From assembly GCA_905215775.1 (NCBI GenBank), contig CAJMRM010000028.1, forward strand, positions 1 through 35,834: a stretch of 35,834 nt of DNA, written 5' to 3'. Every line of letters begins with the position of its first letter. Positions within the stretch are counted from its first letter, which is position 1. Origin of the DNA: an uncultured bacterium (GTDB lineage: Bacteria > Bacillota > Clostridia > Lachnospirales > Lachnospiraceae). The notes under the pieces were generated by a model. That model did not search any database, had not been told where the DNA came from, and worked only from the letters and a program-made list of their open reading frames with translations. The position numbers and the translations under genes were made by a program. Shown here in pieces: positions 1 to 6,921 of the stretch.

Positions 1-218
1 GGAAACTGTATCGCCCTGGACGATGGGGAGGAATGTGTCTGTGTCCAGTCTATTTCCTACTCCCTGCAATCGGGATCCCGCAAAGTCCTGTAGACTTTGT
101 GGGGAGAGGAGGAGCAGTGAAACGAGTGGGCTTTGCTGTTTGCGGCAAAGCGAAAGAGGTGCAGCTTGCGGCGACGAGGTTTCGGGCGGCGGTATTGCCG
201 CAGGATACAAATTTTTAA
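1..218 (+). pseudogene. interrupted remnant of a cysteine-rich VLP-domain protein (mobile-element gene)
   Basis: Frame 1 runs from the window edge to a stop at 91-93. It contains a run around NCIALDDGEECVCVQSISYS, which I recognise as the core of the small cysteine-rich VLP family carried by Firmicute conjugative elements. In that family the next residues are a CxWFRxAVLPxD motif. Here the frame runs into an unrelated tail and stops, and FRAAVLPQD reappears in another frame at 180-206 with a stop at 216. About 110 bases therefore separate and frameshift the two halves. The family assignment is from memory of the motif, without alignment. The true start lies outside the window. The gene is probably dead. 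Confidence 0.5.
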
Positions 219-229
219 ATTTAGTTGAA

Positions 230-567
230 GAAATTGTTTTTGTATGATGAGCACGTTTTGAAACTTCACTAATGAAACCCCTGTGAGACCTCCACGCTTA
301 AGGTGTGCGCTCTTTCCCTCCATATATCTGCCGCATTTACTTTGTTTCTGCAAATGTGGTAGCTATTAGACTTTGTTGCTTTTAGCCAACTTATCTCTCG
401 AAACCCAGTCTCATATGCGATTTCTGTTCGTCAGATCCGAGGTTTGTTTACAACCTCCTTCAGATTCCACCTCACGATGGACACCCTTGCTGTTCAGCTA
501 TACATTTCCCTATACCTGGGCATATTCGGGACCTGCACCCGTTAGAGCGCGCCCATAGCGCGCAAAC
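230..567 (-). mobile_element. 5' fragment of a group II intron (ribozyme domain I region)
   Basis: Read on the minus strand from about 567, the sequence begins GTTTGCGCGCTATGGGCGCG. It then carries the typical group II intron blocks: GGGTGCAGGTCCCGAA, AACAGCAAGGGTGTCCATCG, GAGGTGGAATCTGAAGGA, CTGACGAACAGAAATC, and near 300-330 ATATGGAGGGAAAGAG and GGAGGTCTC. These match the start and domain I of bacterial group II introns. The homology fades near 230-260, where the intron-encoded reverse transcriptase should be approaching, and none is found. The piece is therefore truncated and unlikely to splice. Its 5' end abuts a terminator hairpin (568-595), a typical insertion position for class C introns; the class is not proven here. 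Confidence 0.8.
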
Positions 568-595
568 TAAAGAAACCAGCCCGTTTCCGAGCTGG
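568..595 (-). terminator. rho-independent terminator at the intron 5' boundary
   Basis: On the minus strand CCAGCTCG, a GAAA loop and CGGGCTGG form an 8-bp stem with one G-T pair, followed by TTTCTTTA. The intron-like sequence starts immediately after. It may be the original terminator of rlmH, now separated from it by IS110 debris. Confidence 0.65.
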
Positions 596-660
596 TCCCA
601 ATGCACATTATGTGCAAGCCACTTCTCTAACCACTGCTTCCTCACAACTGGCTCATCGAG

Positions 661-1041
661 AATCATTGTTATCATATTTGTATGGAATCCACCGGAAGTA
701 CTGGATTCCTATTTTTAAGTATCTCGAAAATGACCTTGATGTCTGCCTCACGCATCTCAAATATATCAAAGGCAGGAAAACAGATAAAAAGGATTGCTGA
801 TCTCTACAAATTTGACCTTGTGAGATGTTCCTTCGTTCCCCCAAAGGATTTCCGCCAACTCCGGGAACTTGCCCGTTACCGTTTCCAACTGGTCTGCATG
901 AAATCTTCTGAGAAAAACCGCATCCAAAACTGTATGACCGTTTCCAATGTCGGTTTTGCCGGCATGCTTTCTGATCCTTTCGGCAGTACGGCAGCTGAAA
1001 TCCTGTCATATCTGCTGGAACATACCGCTCGTTACTTATGA
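661..1041 (+). pseudogene. IS110-family transposase fragment with frameshifts
   Basis: Three reading-frame pieces together spell the N-terminal DEDD part of an IS110 transposase. CMESTG (679-696) is followed in another frame by KYWIPIF and KGRKTDKKD (to about 795), then in the first frame again by IADLYKFDLV, FVPPKDFRQLRELARYRF, SSEKNR and a run around QNCMTVSN. The final residues (LLEH, about 1012-1023) lead directly into sequence antisense to the rlmH 3' end, so the C-terminal serine domain is gone. At least two frameshifts and a 3' truncation make it inactive. The minus-strand ORF over the same bases is a shadow. Confidence 0.8.
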
Positions 1042-1511
1042 TATGGCTCTCCCTGGATGATACGATAGCTACGATAGATCTGCTCCAGCAGGATGACCCG
1101 CATCAGCTGGTGTGGAAAGGTCATCCTTGAAAAGCTCAGCTTATAATCGGCCCTGGAAAGCACCTCCTTTGATAGTCCCAGGGAGCCTCCAATGACAAAC
1201 ACAAGCTGGCTCACGCCGGAGATCCCCCATTTCTCGATCTTATCTGCCAGCTCCACAGAATCCAGCATGGTTCCATCGATGGCCAGGGCGATCACAAAGC
1301 TTCCGTCCTTGATGTTTTCCAGAATCCGCTTCCCTTCTTTTTCTTTTATCTGAGTCTCCAGGGCTTCTCCGGCTCCATCCGGCGTTTTTTCATCCGCCAC
1401 CTGAATCATATCCAGCTTGCAGTAACGGCTCAGCCGCTTGGTATATTCGTTTATAGCGTCCTGGTAAAATTTTTCCTTGATTTTTCCCACAGTGACCAAC
1501 GTGATCCTCAT
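1032..1511 (-). CDS. rlmH: 23S rRNA pseudouridine(1915) N3-methyltransferase RlmH
   Basis: RlmH is a SPOUT methyltransferase that methylates pseudouridine 1915 in helix 69 of 23S rRNA, using S-adenosylmethionine on assembled 70S ribosomes. The 159-residue product is full length. It starts with MRITLVTVGKIKE and carries the trefoil-knot glycine motif FVIGGSLGLSKEVL, then FSRMTFPHQLMRVILLEQIY and the family ending GEPYHK. Its ATG overlaps the stop of the upstream acetyltransferase gene (ATGA), so the two are co-transcribed. The last codons read TATCATAAGTAA, close to the SCC attachment core of staphylococci, and transposon and intron debris begins right after the stop. Confidence 0.95.
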   Translation of the reverse strand: MRITLVTVGKIKEKFYQDAINEYTKRLSRYCKLDMIQVADEKTPDGAGEALETQIKEKEGKRILENIKDGSFVIALAIDGTMLDSVELADKIEKWGISGVSQLVFVIGGSLGLSKEVLSRADYKLSFSRMTFPHQLMRVILLEQIYRSYRIIQGEPYHK

Positions 1512-2068
1512 GACGCCTGATCCTCAAATTCCAGGAGCATATCATACCATACCGCGCCTCCATGGACGGACGCAGATACCCCCATGTTTTTATAGCCAAA
1601 TTTTTCATAATAATGGATCAGCCGGTCCTTACATGTCAGGATCAGTCCTCTGCGCCCGTTCTCTCTGGCGTCCCTGATCATGTGCTCCATGAGCATGGCG
1701 GCGATCCCGCGGTTTCTGTATTCCGGAAGCACATCCAGCCCAAAAATGCTCTGGTACGCGCCGTCCGGATCATGCAGGCTGCTGTCTTCATACATTTCAT
1801 CACGGATGGTCCTTTCATTGGTCACGCATCCGTTGATGAATCCTATGATCCGTCCGTCATGGACCGCCAGAAAAAAAGCCTCCGGGAATGTTTCCAGACG
1901 GCGGGCAAAGGACTGGCGCCCCGCCGCCTCAGCGGCGGGAAAGCAGACGGCCTCCACGGCGGTAACTGAATCAAGATCTGCCAATGAAGCCTGGATGATG
2001 CGGATATCTGTACCAGTAATTGTACCGGTGTCTGTATTCGTATTAGCATTAGTATTCGTATTTTGCAT
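1508..2068 (-). CDS. GNAT-family N-acetyltransferase (AANAT-like)
   Basis: This is a 186-residue GNAT acetyltransferase that would transfer an acetyl group from acetyl-CoA to an unknown amine. The acetyl-CoA loop is LDVLPEYRNRGIAAMLMEHM, followed by the GNAT C-terminal pattern DRLIHYYEKFGYKNMG. An early FPAAEAA with downstream PEAFFLAV fits the arylalkylamine/polyamine-like subgroup. I chose the ATG at 2068 because AGAGGAG lies six bases before it; a longer in-frame start at 2149 has no such site. The N-terminus is odd: residues 2-20 are almost all alternating Asn-Thr or Asp/Gly-Thr, encoded by a hexanucleotide-like AATACN repeat. The stop overlaps the rlmH start by 4 bases. Confidence 0.85.
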   Translation of the reverse strand: MQNTNTNANTNTDTGTITGTDIRIIQASLADLDSVTAVEAVCFPAAEAAGRQSFARRLETFPEAFFLAVHDGRIIGFINGCVTNERTIRDEMYEDSSLHDPDGAYQSIFGLDVLPEYRNRGIAAMLMEHMIRDARENGRRGLILTCKDRLIHYYEKFGYKNMGVSASVHGGAVWYDMLLEFEDQAS

Positions 2069-2162
2069 TCGATTCTCCTCTGAATGTGGTTTTCTTGCTT
2101 TTTCCTGCAGCCGCGCAGGGATCGGCACAGGCTTTTCCATGGTCCGCAAACGTTCGCCCTAT

Positions 2163-2227
2163 GAAAAAACGCAGCCATCGATCTGCGTTCATGCAGGCAT
2201 GACGCAGACCGCGGGCTGTGTTTTTTG
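2163..2227. terminator. bidirectional rho-independent terminator
   Basis: A long hairpin pairs CAGCC with GGCTG and, further in, TCTGCGT with ACGCAGA. It is followed by TTTTTT on both strands. On the minus strand it ends the comEA-response regulator unit and separates it from the acetyltransferase gene. Confidence 0.75.
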
Positions 2228-2239
2228 CACTTCTCTCTG

Positions 2240-2938
2240 CTATGCGCGGAAGTAGTAGCCCACGCCCCATTTGGTGTGGACGTATTTGGGATCGCTGGGA
2301 CTCGGCTCGATCTTCTCTCTCAGTCTCCGGACATGGACGTCCACGGTCCGCACATCTCCATTGTCCATGGCCTTATTCCCCCAGACGTAGCCCAGGAGTG
2401 CCTCACGGCTGTATACCTTATTGGGATTGGTCACAAGAAGCTCCAGAAGATCAAATTCCTTGGCTGTCAGCTTGATCTCTTTTTCCTGTATGAAGACCCG
2501 TCTTCCCTCCCGGTCCAGCTTCAAGTCGCCGAACACGACTATGTTATTGTCCTGTCTTCCGTTTTTTCCATTCCGTCTGGAGTTCCGGCGCATGATCGCC
2601 TTGATCCTCGCCTTCACCTCCAGGATATTAAACGGTTTCGTAATATAATCGTCGGCCCCGTATTCCAGACCCAGGATCTTATCCATATCCCCGCCCTTGG
2701 CGGTCAGCATAATGATCGGCATTTCAGAAAACTCCCGGATCGCCTGGCAGACCTCAAACCCGTCATGTCCAGGCAGCATCACATCCAGAAGCACCACATC
2801 GTACTCCTTTTCCTTTGCCTTTTCTATTGCCTCATTTCCATCGTATGCGCAATCGACCTCCATTCCATCCTGCTCCAGGCTGAACCGGATTCCTTTTACG
2901 ATCAGCTTTTCATCGTCAACAACCAGAACTCTTGCCAT
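2240..2938 (-). CDS. OmpR/PhoB-family response regulator
   Basis: This is a 232-residue DNA-binding response regulator. The receiver domain (about 1-118) has the acidic pair D8-D9, phospho-acceptor D52 in VVLLDVMLPG, T79 and K101. The C-terminal winged helix (about 135-230) has the OmpR signature VRTVDVHVRRLREKIE and ends GVGYYFRA. It resembles the PhoP/ResD/WalR group, but no histidine kinase is adjacent, so its partner and regulon cannot be read from here. It starts 13 bases after the comEA stop with GGGAGG before the ATG, which suggests read-through from comEA. A strong hairpin terminator follows. Confidence 0.9.
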   Translation of the reverse strand: MARVLVVDDEKLIVKGIRFSLEQDGMEVDCAYDGNEAIEKAKEKEYDVVLLDVMLPGHDGFEVCQAIREFSEMPIIMLTAKGGDMDKILGLEYGADDYITKPFNILEVKARIKAIMRRNSRRNGKNGRQDNNIVVFGDLKLDREGRRVFIQEKEIKLTAKEFDLLELLVTNPNKVYSREALLGYVWGNKAMDNGDVRTVDVHVRRLREKIEPSPSDPKYVHTKWGVGYYFRA

Positions 2939-2951
2939 TTTTTCCTCCCAC

Positions 2952-3620
2952 TCAAACTGTTATCCTGTCTTTTATCTTTTGAAAACCAGCGTCCTTGATG
3001 CCGGGAACCTTCATAATCTCCTCAATCGTCCGGAATCCTCCGCTCTCCTCCCTGTAACGGATAATATCCTCCGCCTTGGATTCCCCGATCCCGCTTAAAG
3101 TCATTAATTCTTCCTTACCGGCTGTATTGATATTCACAAGTCCTCCGGCTCCCGTTTCCACGGCTCCGTCCGGCCCGGTCTTTTTTAAAGCCTCCGCTTC
3201 TTCCCGGTCATATACCGTGATCTTCATTCCGTCGGTGATCTTCTCCGCCAGATTTAAATATTCTCCGGCTGCATCCCTGGTAAACCCTCCGGCCGCCTCA
3301 ACAGCCTCGAATACGCGGCTCCCTTCCGGCAGCTCATAAACCCCCGGCTCCTTTACCTGGCCGCAGATATGTACAAAGTACCCGGGCCTTTCATCCTCTG
3401 CCCGGGCGCTTCCTGTTTCCGTATTCTGGCCGGAACCGGCTTCTTTGCCAGCCCCTGGGACTCCGCTTTCCATCCCGTCTGCCGGCTGTATCCCGGCTTC
3501 CTCCGCCGGTGTCTCCTCCAGGATTATACTTCCTTCCCGGAAAAAAGAGCTTCCGTAGCAGACTCCGGCCACTATGAAAAATGCCGCGGCCGCTGCGGCC
3601 TTCCAATACTTTTTTGCCAT
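2952..3620 (-). CDS. comEA: ComEA-like membrane-anchored DNA-binding protein
   Basis: ComEA binds double-stranded DNA outside the membrane during transformation. The 222-residue protein has an N-terminal membrane anchor (about 7-26). A Glu/Gly-rich linker follows, then an SLBB/soluble-ligand domain (about 80-137, GYFVHICGQVKEPGVYELPEG). The C-terminal double helix-hairpin-helix (about 160-222) carries VNINTAGKEELMTLSGIGES and VPGI. This is the standard Gram-positive order. No comEB or comEC is in the window, so competence is possible but unproven. GGGAGG precedes the ATG, and a promoter is predicted at 3672-3700. The response regulator gene follows 13 bases downstream. Confidence 0.9.
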   Translation of the reverse strand: MAKKYWKAAAAAAFFIVAGVCYGSSFFREGSIILEETPAEEAGIQPADGMESGVPGAGKEAGSGQNTETGSARAEDERPGYFVHICGQVKEPGVYELPEGSRVFEAVEAAGGFTRDAAGEYLNLAEKITDGMKITVYDREEAEALKKTGPDGAVETGAGGLVNINTAGKEELMTLSGIGESKAEDIIRYREESGGFRTIEEIMKVPGIKDAGFQKIKDRITV

Positions 3621-3671
3621 ATTCGCACCTCCCGAAAAGATATCCCGGAAGATACTGTTCTGCCTCCTTCT

Positions 3672-3700
3672 ATTCTATCCAAACCACCGGCCAAAAACAA
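3672..3700 (-). promoter_or_regulatory. predicted sigma-A promoter of comEA
   Basis: On the minus strand TTGTTT (3700-3695), a 17-base spacer and TAGAAT (3677-3672) lie about 50 bases before the comEA start. Confidence 0.5.
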
Positions 3701-3728
3701 GTCCATTTTTGAAAACTTTCTTTTTCGT

Positions 3729-4157
3729 CTACCAGCGGAACACAAGGATGCCCGCAATGGCAACGGCGGCTCCCAGCAGCTTTCTCCATTCAAATCCGGC
3801 CTTCTCCACCCCGAACATCCCAAATACCTCCACCACATAAGAAATCAGGATCTGCGTCACAACGATCAGCAGTGTGGCTCTGGCCGGCCCCAGTCCATCC
3901 ATGCTCCGGATCACTGTCCATGTAATAAATGCCCCCATAACGCCGCCCAGTAGCATATACCTTCGGTCTATGGAAAACATGCCCCAGACCTCGCCCTGGC
4001 CGGTGCAGAAGTAAAGGACCACACAGGTGATAAGGGCTGTGGCCTGAACCCATCCTGCCGCGGCCCAGATGCTGCTGTGCTTTGTAACCTCCGTATTGAA
4101 AATGCCCTGAAGACTCATCAGCGCACCTGAAACCAGCGCCGCTAAAATTCCCCACAT
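3729..4157 (-). CDS. DMT-family transporter, YdcZ/DUF606 type
   Basis: This is a 142-residue hydrophobic protein with four to five predicted membrane helices. It begins MWGILAALVSGALMSLQG and ends in a helix LLGAAVAIAGILVF. The pattern FNTEVTKHSS followed by a WVQAT helix and the ATLLIVVTQ segment match the YdcZ (DUF606) branch of the drug/metabolite transporter superfamily, whose members usually work as dimers. The substrate is unknown. AGGAGG lies seven bases before the ATG. It lies about 70 bases after folD on the same strand with no clear terminator between them, so it may share that transcript. Confidence 0.85.
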   Translation of the reverse strand: MWGILAALVSGALMSLQGIFNTEVTKHSSIWAAAGWVQATALITCVVLYFCTGQGEVWGMFSIDRRYMLLGGVMGAFITWTVIRSMDGLGPARATLLIVVTQILISYVVEVFGMFGVEKAGFEWRKLLGAAVAIAGILVFRW

Positions 4158-4230
4158 AAAAAACCTCCTGAAAATAGATTACCTGTGGTCAGTATTCCAT
4201 TTCCAGAAGATTTTTATTCATCATACCTGT

Positions 4231-5085
4231 TTATGCCGGCTCTCCCCCATGCTTTCTGAGGGCTGCCTCTGCCAGATGGCGGCACAGGACTGCCGTTGTC
4301 ACCGAACCCACGCCTCCAGGAACCGGCGTGGCAGCCGCCGCCGTATTTTCCAGTCCGGCCCATTCCACATCGCCCCTAAGGGCTCCGCTTTCATCCACAT
4401 TGATCCCCACATCCGCCACCACAGCGCCTGGCTTCACAAATTCCCCGGAGATCATTCCCGCCTTTCCGGCTGCCGCCACCAGGATATCCGCTTCCCGGCA
4501 CACGGCCTTCAGATCCGCTGTTTTTGTGTGGCAGACGGTGACCGTTGCGTTTTCCTTCAAGAACAGCATGGATAGCGGACGGCCCACGACCATGCTGCGG
4601 CCCACGACCACAGCCCGCTTTCCCTCCATGGGGATCTGGTAAGTCTTTAAGATCTCAATGACTGCCTCCGCCGTACATGGAGCAAATCCATCGCTCTCCC
4701 CGGCAAAGATCCTGGCCCGGTTCACCGGGCTGATCCCGTCCAGATCCTTCTCCGGCCGGATCATCTCCTCAAACATACGCCCGTTCATATGGCGTGGCAG
4801 CGGGCAGAACAGCAGGATCCCGTCAATAGCCGGATCCTCATTGATCCTCCGGAATTCCTCCCGGAACTCTTCCTCGCTGATGGTCTCCGGAAAGGAAAAA
4901 GACCTGGCCTCCATGCCAAAGGACGTGATCTTCTTCATCACATTCCTCTCATATGAAAGATCGTCCGGCCTCTCTCCGACCCGGACGATAGCCGCTGTGG
5001 GAACGTACCCGCCGAGTCTTCCAGTCATTTCCTGTACCTCTTGTTTGATCCTAGCCGCCGCTTCTGACCCTTTTAATGTCAGCAT
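4231..5085 (-). CDS. folD: FolD-like methylenetetrahydrofolate dehydrogenase with atypical active site
   Basis: FolD normally oxidises 5,10-methylene-THF to methenyl-THF with NADP and then hydrolyses it to 10-formyl-THF. The protein is 284 residues, the usual length. The ATG at 5085 was chosen because GAGGAGG precedes it; an upstream in-frame start lacks this. The dinucleotide domain carries VVGRSMVVGRPLSMLF and the C-terminal TPVPGGVGSVTTA. The YxxxKxK catalytic motif reads Y45-ERN-V49-M-K51, so the key lysine (K54 in E. coli, K56 in human) is valine. The glutamine of GILVQLPLP is F93 in GILLFCPLP. Tyr45 and Asp116 are kept. Dehydrogenase activity is plausible; cyclohydrolase activity is doubtful. 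It lies 37 bases after azlD. Confidence 0.85.
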   Translation of the reverse strand: MLTLKGSEAAARIKQEVQEMTGRLGGYVPTAAIVRVGERPDDLSYERNVMKKITSFGMEARSFSFPETISEEEFREEFRRINEDPAIDGILLFCPLPRHMNGRMFEEMIRPEKDLDGISPVNRARIFAGESDGFAPCTAEAVIEILKTYQIPMEGKRAVVVGRSMVVGRPLSMLFLKENATVTVCHTKTADLKAVCREADILVAAAGKAGMISGEFVKPGAVVADVGINVDESGALRGDVEWAGLENTAAAATPVPGGVGSVTTAVLCRHLAEAALRKHGGEPA

Positions 5086-5122
5086 GCAAAACACCTCCTC
5101 AGATACCAAAAACCACCGGTTC

Positions 5123-5440
5123 CTATAACAGTATCTCCACAATATACACGGCCGCGATGGCAGAGCACGCCACCGTCACCAGCCCCTTTCTGTAATAGCT
5201 CAGGATAAGGGCCACCGCCGTCCCTGCCAGGGCTGATACGAAATTTCCCGTGGATGTAAACACATCCGGAAAAGTCATGGCTCCCAGCACCGCATAAGGC
5301 GTGTAATCCAGGAACGACCGTATATATCTGGATTTTATCTGTTTTCTGAATACCGTAAGGGGCAGCACCCGCGGCACATACGTCACCAGCGCCATGAGAA
5401 AAATGCATATCACTGCCCGCCGCATATCAAGCGTTTCCAT
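5123..5440 (-). CDS. azlD: AzlD-family branched-chain amino acid exporter small subunit
   Basis: AzlD is the small membrane partner of AzlC in branched-chain amino acid (and azaleucine) export. The 105-residue product has four hydrophobic segments and the family pattern VTYVPRVLPL near the N-terminus, followed by FLDYTPYAVLGAMTFPDVF. Its ATG lies inside the 3' end of azlC (14-base overlap), which implies translational coupling. folD follows 37 bases later, probably on the same mRNA. Confidence 0.9.
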   Translation of the reverse strand: METLDMRRAVICIFLMALVTYVPRVLPLTVFRKQIKSRYIRSFLDYTPYAVLGAMTFPDVFTSTGNFVSALAGTAVALILSYYRKGLVTVACSAIAAVYIVEILL

Positions 5441-6176
5441 TACTCGTCTCCTCCGCTTCCTCTTTCGTCACATATTCCGCTTCATCCCTGGGAAAAAGGG
5501 CCGCTCCCAAACCGGCTCCCAGCACAGTGGACAAAATGATCCGGAAGCCCGAAGAAATAAAGGAAAAAACGGGGACATATTTTAGAATGCAGTTTGCCGC
5601 CACTGCCATCACAACGATCATAAGCACATGGAAGGAATCCCGGGAGGCCGGTACGATCAGCGCAATGAACATGCCGTATAAGGCGATCCCCATGGCGTTC
5701 TGGAGGGCCGCCGGGAGCACAGAGGAGATGCTTCCGCCCAGGACCGTACCCAGATTCCAGCCGATGATCGGGAAAAGGATCAGCCCGAACATATACGGAG
5801 CCCGCAGGATCCCGGGCTTTAAGGAGGCCATAACAAAGGTCTCATCTGTGATTCCGAAGCTGAAGCCCATCCGCGCCGGAAGTCCCGTCCCCTTCTCCAG
5901 CCGCTGTCCCAGGGACAGGGACATGAGCATGTACCGGATGTTGATCACAAAGGTGGTCATGGCCACCTCCATATACCCGGCTCCCTGGAGGATCAGGTTT
6001 GTGCCGGCGAACTGACCGGCGCTGGTCAGATTGGTCAGAGAGATCAGTGCCGCAGCCCATAGGGGCAGTCCCCCTGAAACCGCAATAAATCCAAAGGTAA
6101 ACGCCACCGGGGCGTACCCAAGCCCAATGGGGAAGCCGTCCCGCATTCCCTGGACCAGGTCTCGTTTTATATTCAT
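5427..6176 (-). CDS. azlC: AzlC-family branched-chain amino acid permease
   Basis: AzlC is the large subunit of the AzlCD exporter. The 249-residue protein has about six to seven membrane segments and the family pattern GFPIGLGYAPVAFTFG, then LTSAGQFAGT, FVINIRYMLMSLSLG and GITDETFVMAS. I chose the ATG at 6176 because GGAGG is six bases before it; the ATG five codons upstream lies before this site. A consensus promoter sits at 6243-6271. azlC, azlD and folD form a tight operon. The charged C-terminal tail overlaps the azlD start. Confidence 0.92.
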   Translation of the reverse strand: MNIKRDLVQGMRDGFPIGLGYAPVAFTFGFIAVSGGLPLWAAALISLTNLTSAGQFAGTNLILQGAGYMEVAMTTFVINIRYMLMSLSLGQRLEKGTGLPARMGFSFGITDETFVMASLKPGILRAPYMFGLILFPIIGWNLGTVLGGSISSVLPAALQNAMGIALYGMFIALIVPASRDSFHVLMIVVMAVAANCILKYVPVFSFISSGFRIILSTVLGAGLGAALFPRDEAEYVTKEEAEETSNGNA

Positions 6177-6242
6177 ATTCTGCCTCCGCATCTTCCGTCA
6201 TTTCGCGTTCGCCTCTTACGTCTGTGGGAGGCTGCTTCCCTT

Positions 6243-6271
6243 ATTGTAGCACAGGTATCCTTTCCGGTCAA
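6243..6271 (-). promoter_or_regulatory. predicted sigma-A promoter of azlC-azlD-folD
   Basis: On the minus strand TTGACC (6271-6266), exactly 17 bases, then TACAAT (6248-6243). It starts three bases after the stop of the upstream membrane-protein gene. Confidence 0.75.
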
Positions 6272-6273
6272 TT

Positions 6274-6921
6274 TTATCTGTTTTCTTCCACTGCCTCCAT
6301 GGTTTCCGGGTTCACCAATACCCGGACTTCCGTAATATACGTCACTTCATAGCTGGAGATCCGTTTCTCTTTTACTTCCTTTAGAAATTCATCCTTACAT
6401 TCCATAAAGATCTCCAGATCGTTTCCGCGGCCCGAGGCATGAAGCTCCAGCCGTCCCTGGGGTTCCCTGTTTTTTTGCCCTTCTTCCCCGGTCCTCTCCG
6501 TTTCCACGGCCTTTGCAGCTTCACCGTTTTCCTCTCCAGGTCCTCCCGTAAGGCCCTCGCCTGGGATCTCCCCGCTTTCTGCTCCTGGTCCCTCCCGGAA
6601 TTCATAAAACTCCAGGAACGGCTCCACCCGCTTCTTATTATAAGTGATCTCATACCGGATCACGCCCTCCGGAACCGTCATATCCGCTTCGAGCATCTCC
6701 CCGGATCTCTGCCCCCAGAACCCTGTGTCCACGATCACGCTTCCCTTTTCCGGATCAAACTGGAAATCCAGATTTTTTGTTTCCAGATCCTCCCAGCCGA
6801 TCTTCTTTTCCCCGGCGTACACAAAGGACGAATATTCCACCAGCGCGGTTCCTGCCCCGATCCCGCAGAGAAGGACGCCTCCCAGAAACGTTCCAAGTAA
6901 TATTTTCTGTATCCTACGCAT
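6274..6921 (-). CDS. membrane-anchored protein of the PadR-DUF1700 locus (DUF4097-like position)
   Basis: This is a 215-residue protein with one N-terminal membrane helix (about 6-30, KILLGTFLGGVLLCGIGAG) and an extracytoplasmic remainder. That part contains KKIGWEDLETKNLDFQF and a Gly/Glu-rich insert (about 110-150) before a C-terminal segment ending EVRVLVNPETMEAVEENR. It occupies the place that DUF4097-type adhesin-like proteins hold after padR and DUF1700 genes in many Firmicutes, but the beta-helix repeats are not obvious. The ATG at 6921 overlaps the DUF1700 stop (ATGCGTAG), with GGAAGG upstream. An in-frame start at 7053 lies inside the upstream gene and was not used. Function unknown; it may respond to cell-envelope stress. 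Confidence 0.7.
   Translation of the reverse strand: MRRIQKILLGTFLGGVLLCGIGAGTALVEYSSFVYAGEKKIGWEDLETKNLDFQFDPEKGSVIVDTGFWGQRSGEMLEADMTVPEGVIRYEITYNKKRVEPFLEFYEFREGPGAESGEIPGEGLTGGPGEENGEAAKAVETERTGEEGQKNREPQGRLELHASGRGNDLEIFMECKDEFLKEVKEKRISSYEVTYITEVRVLVNPETMEAVEENR

Noticed and set aside
653..1009. 118-codon minus-strand ORF after rlmH
   Set aside because: It is the shadow of the degraded IS110 transposase on the plus strand and shows no protein family.
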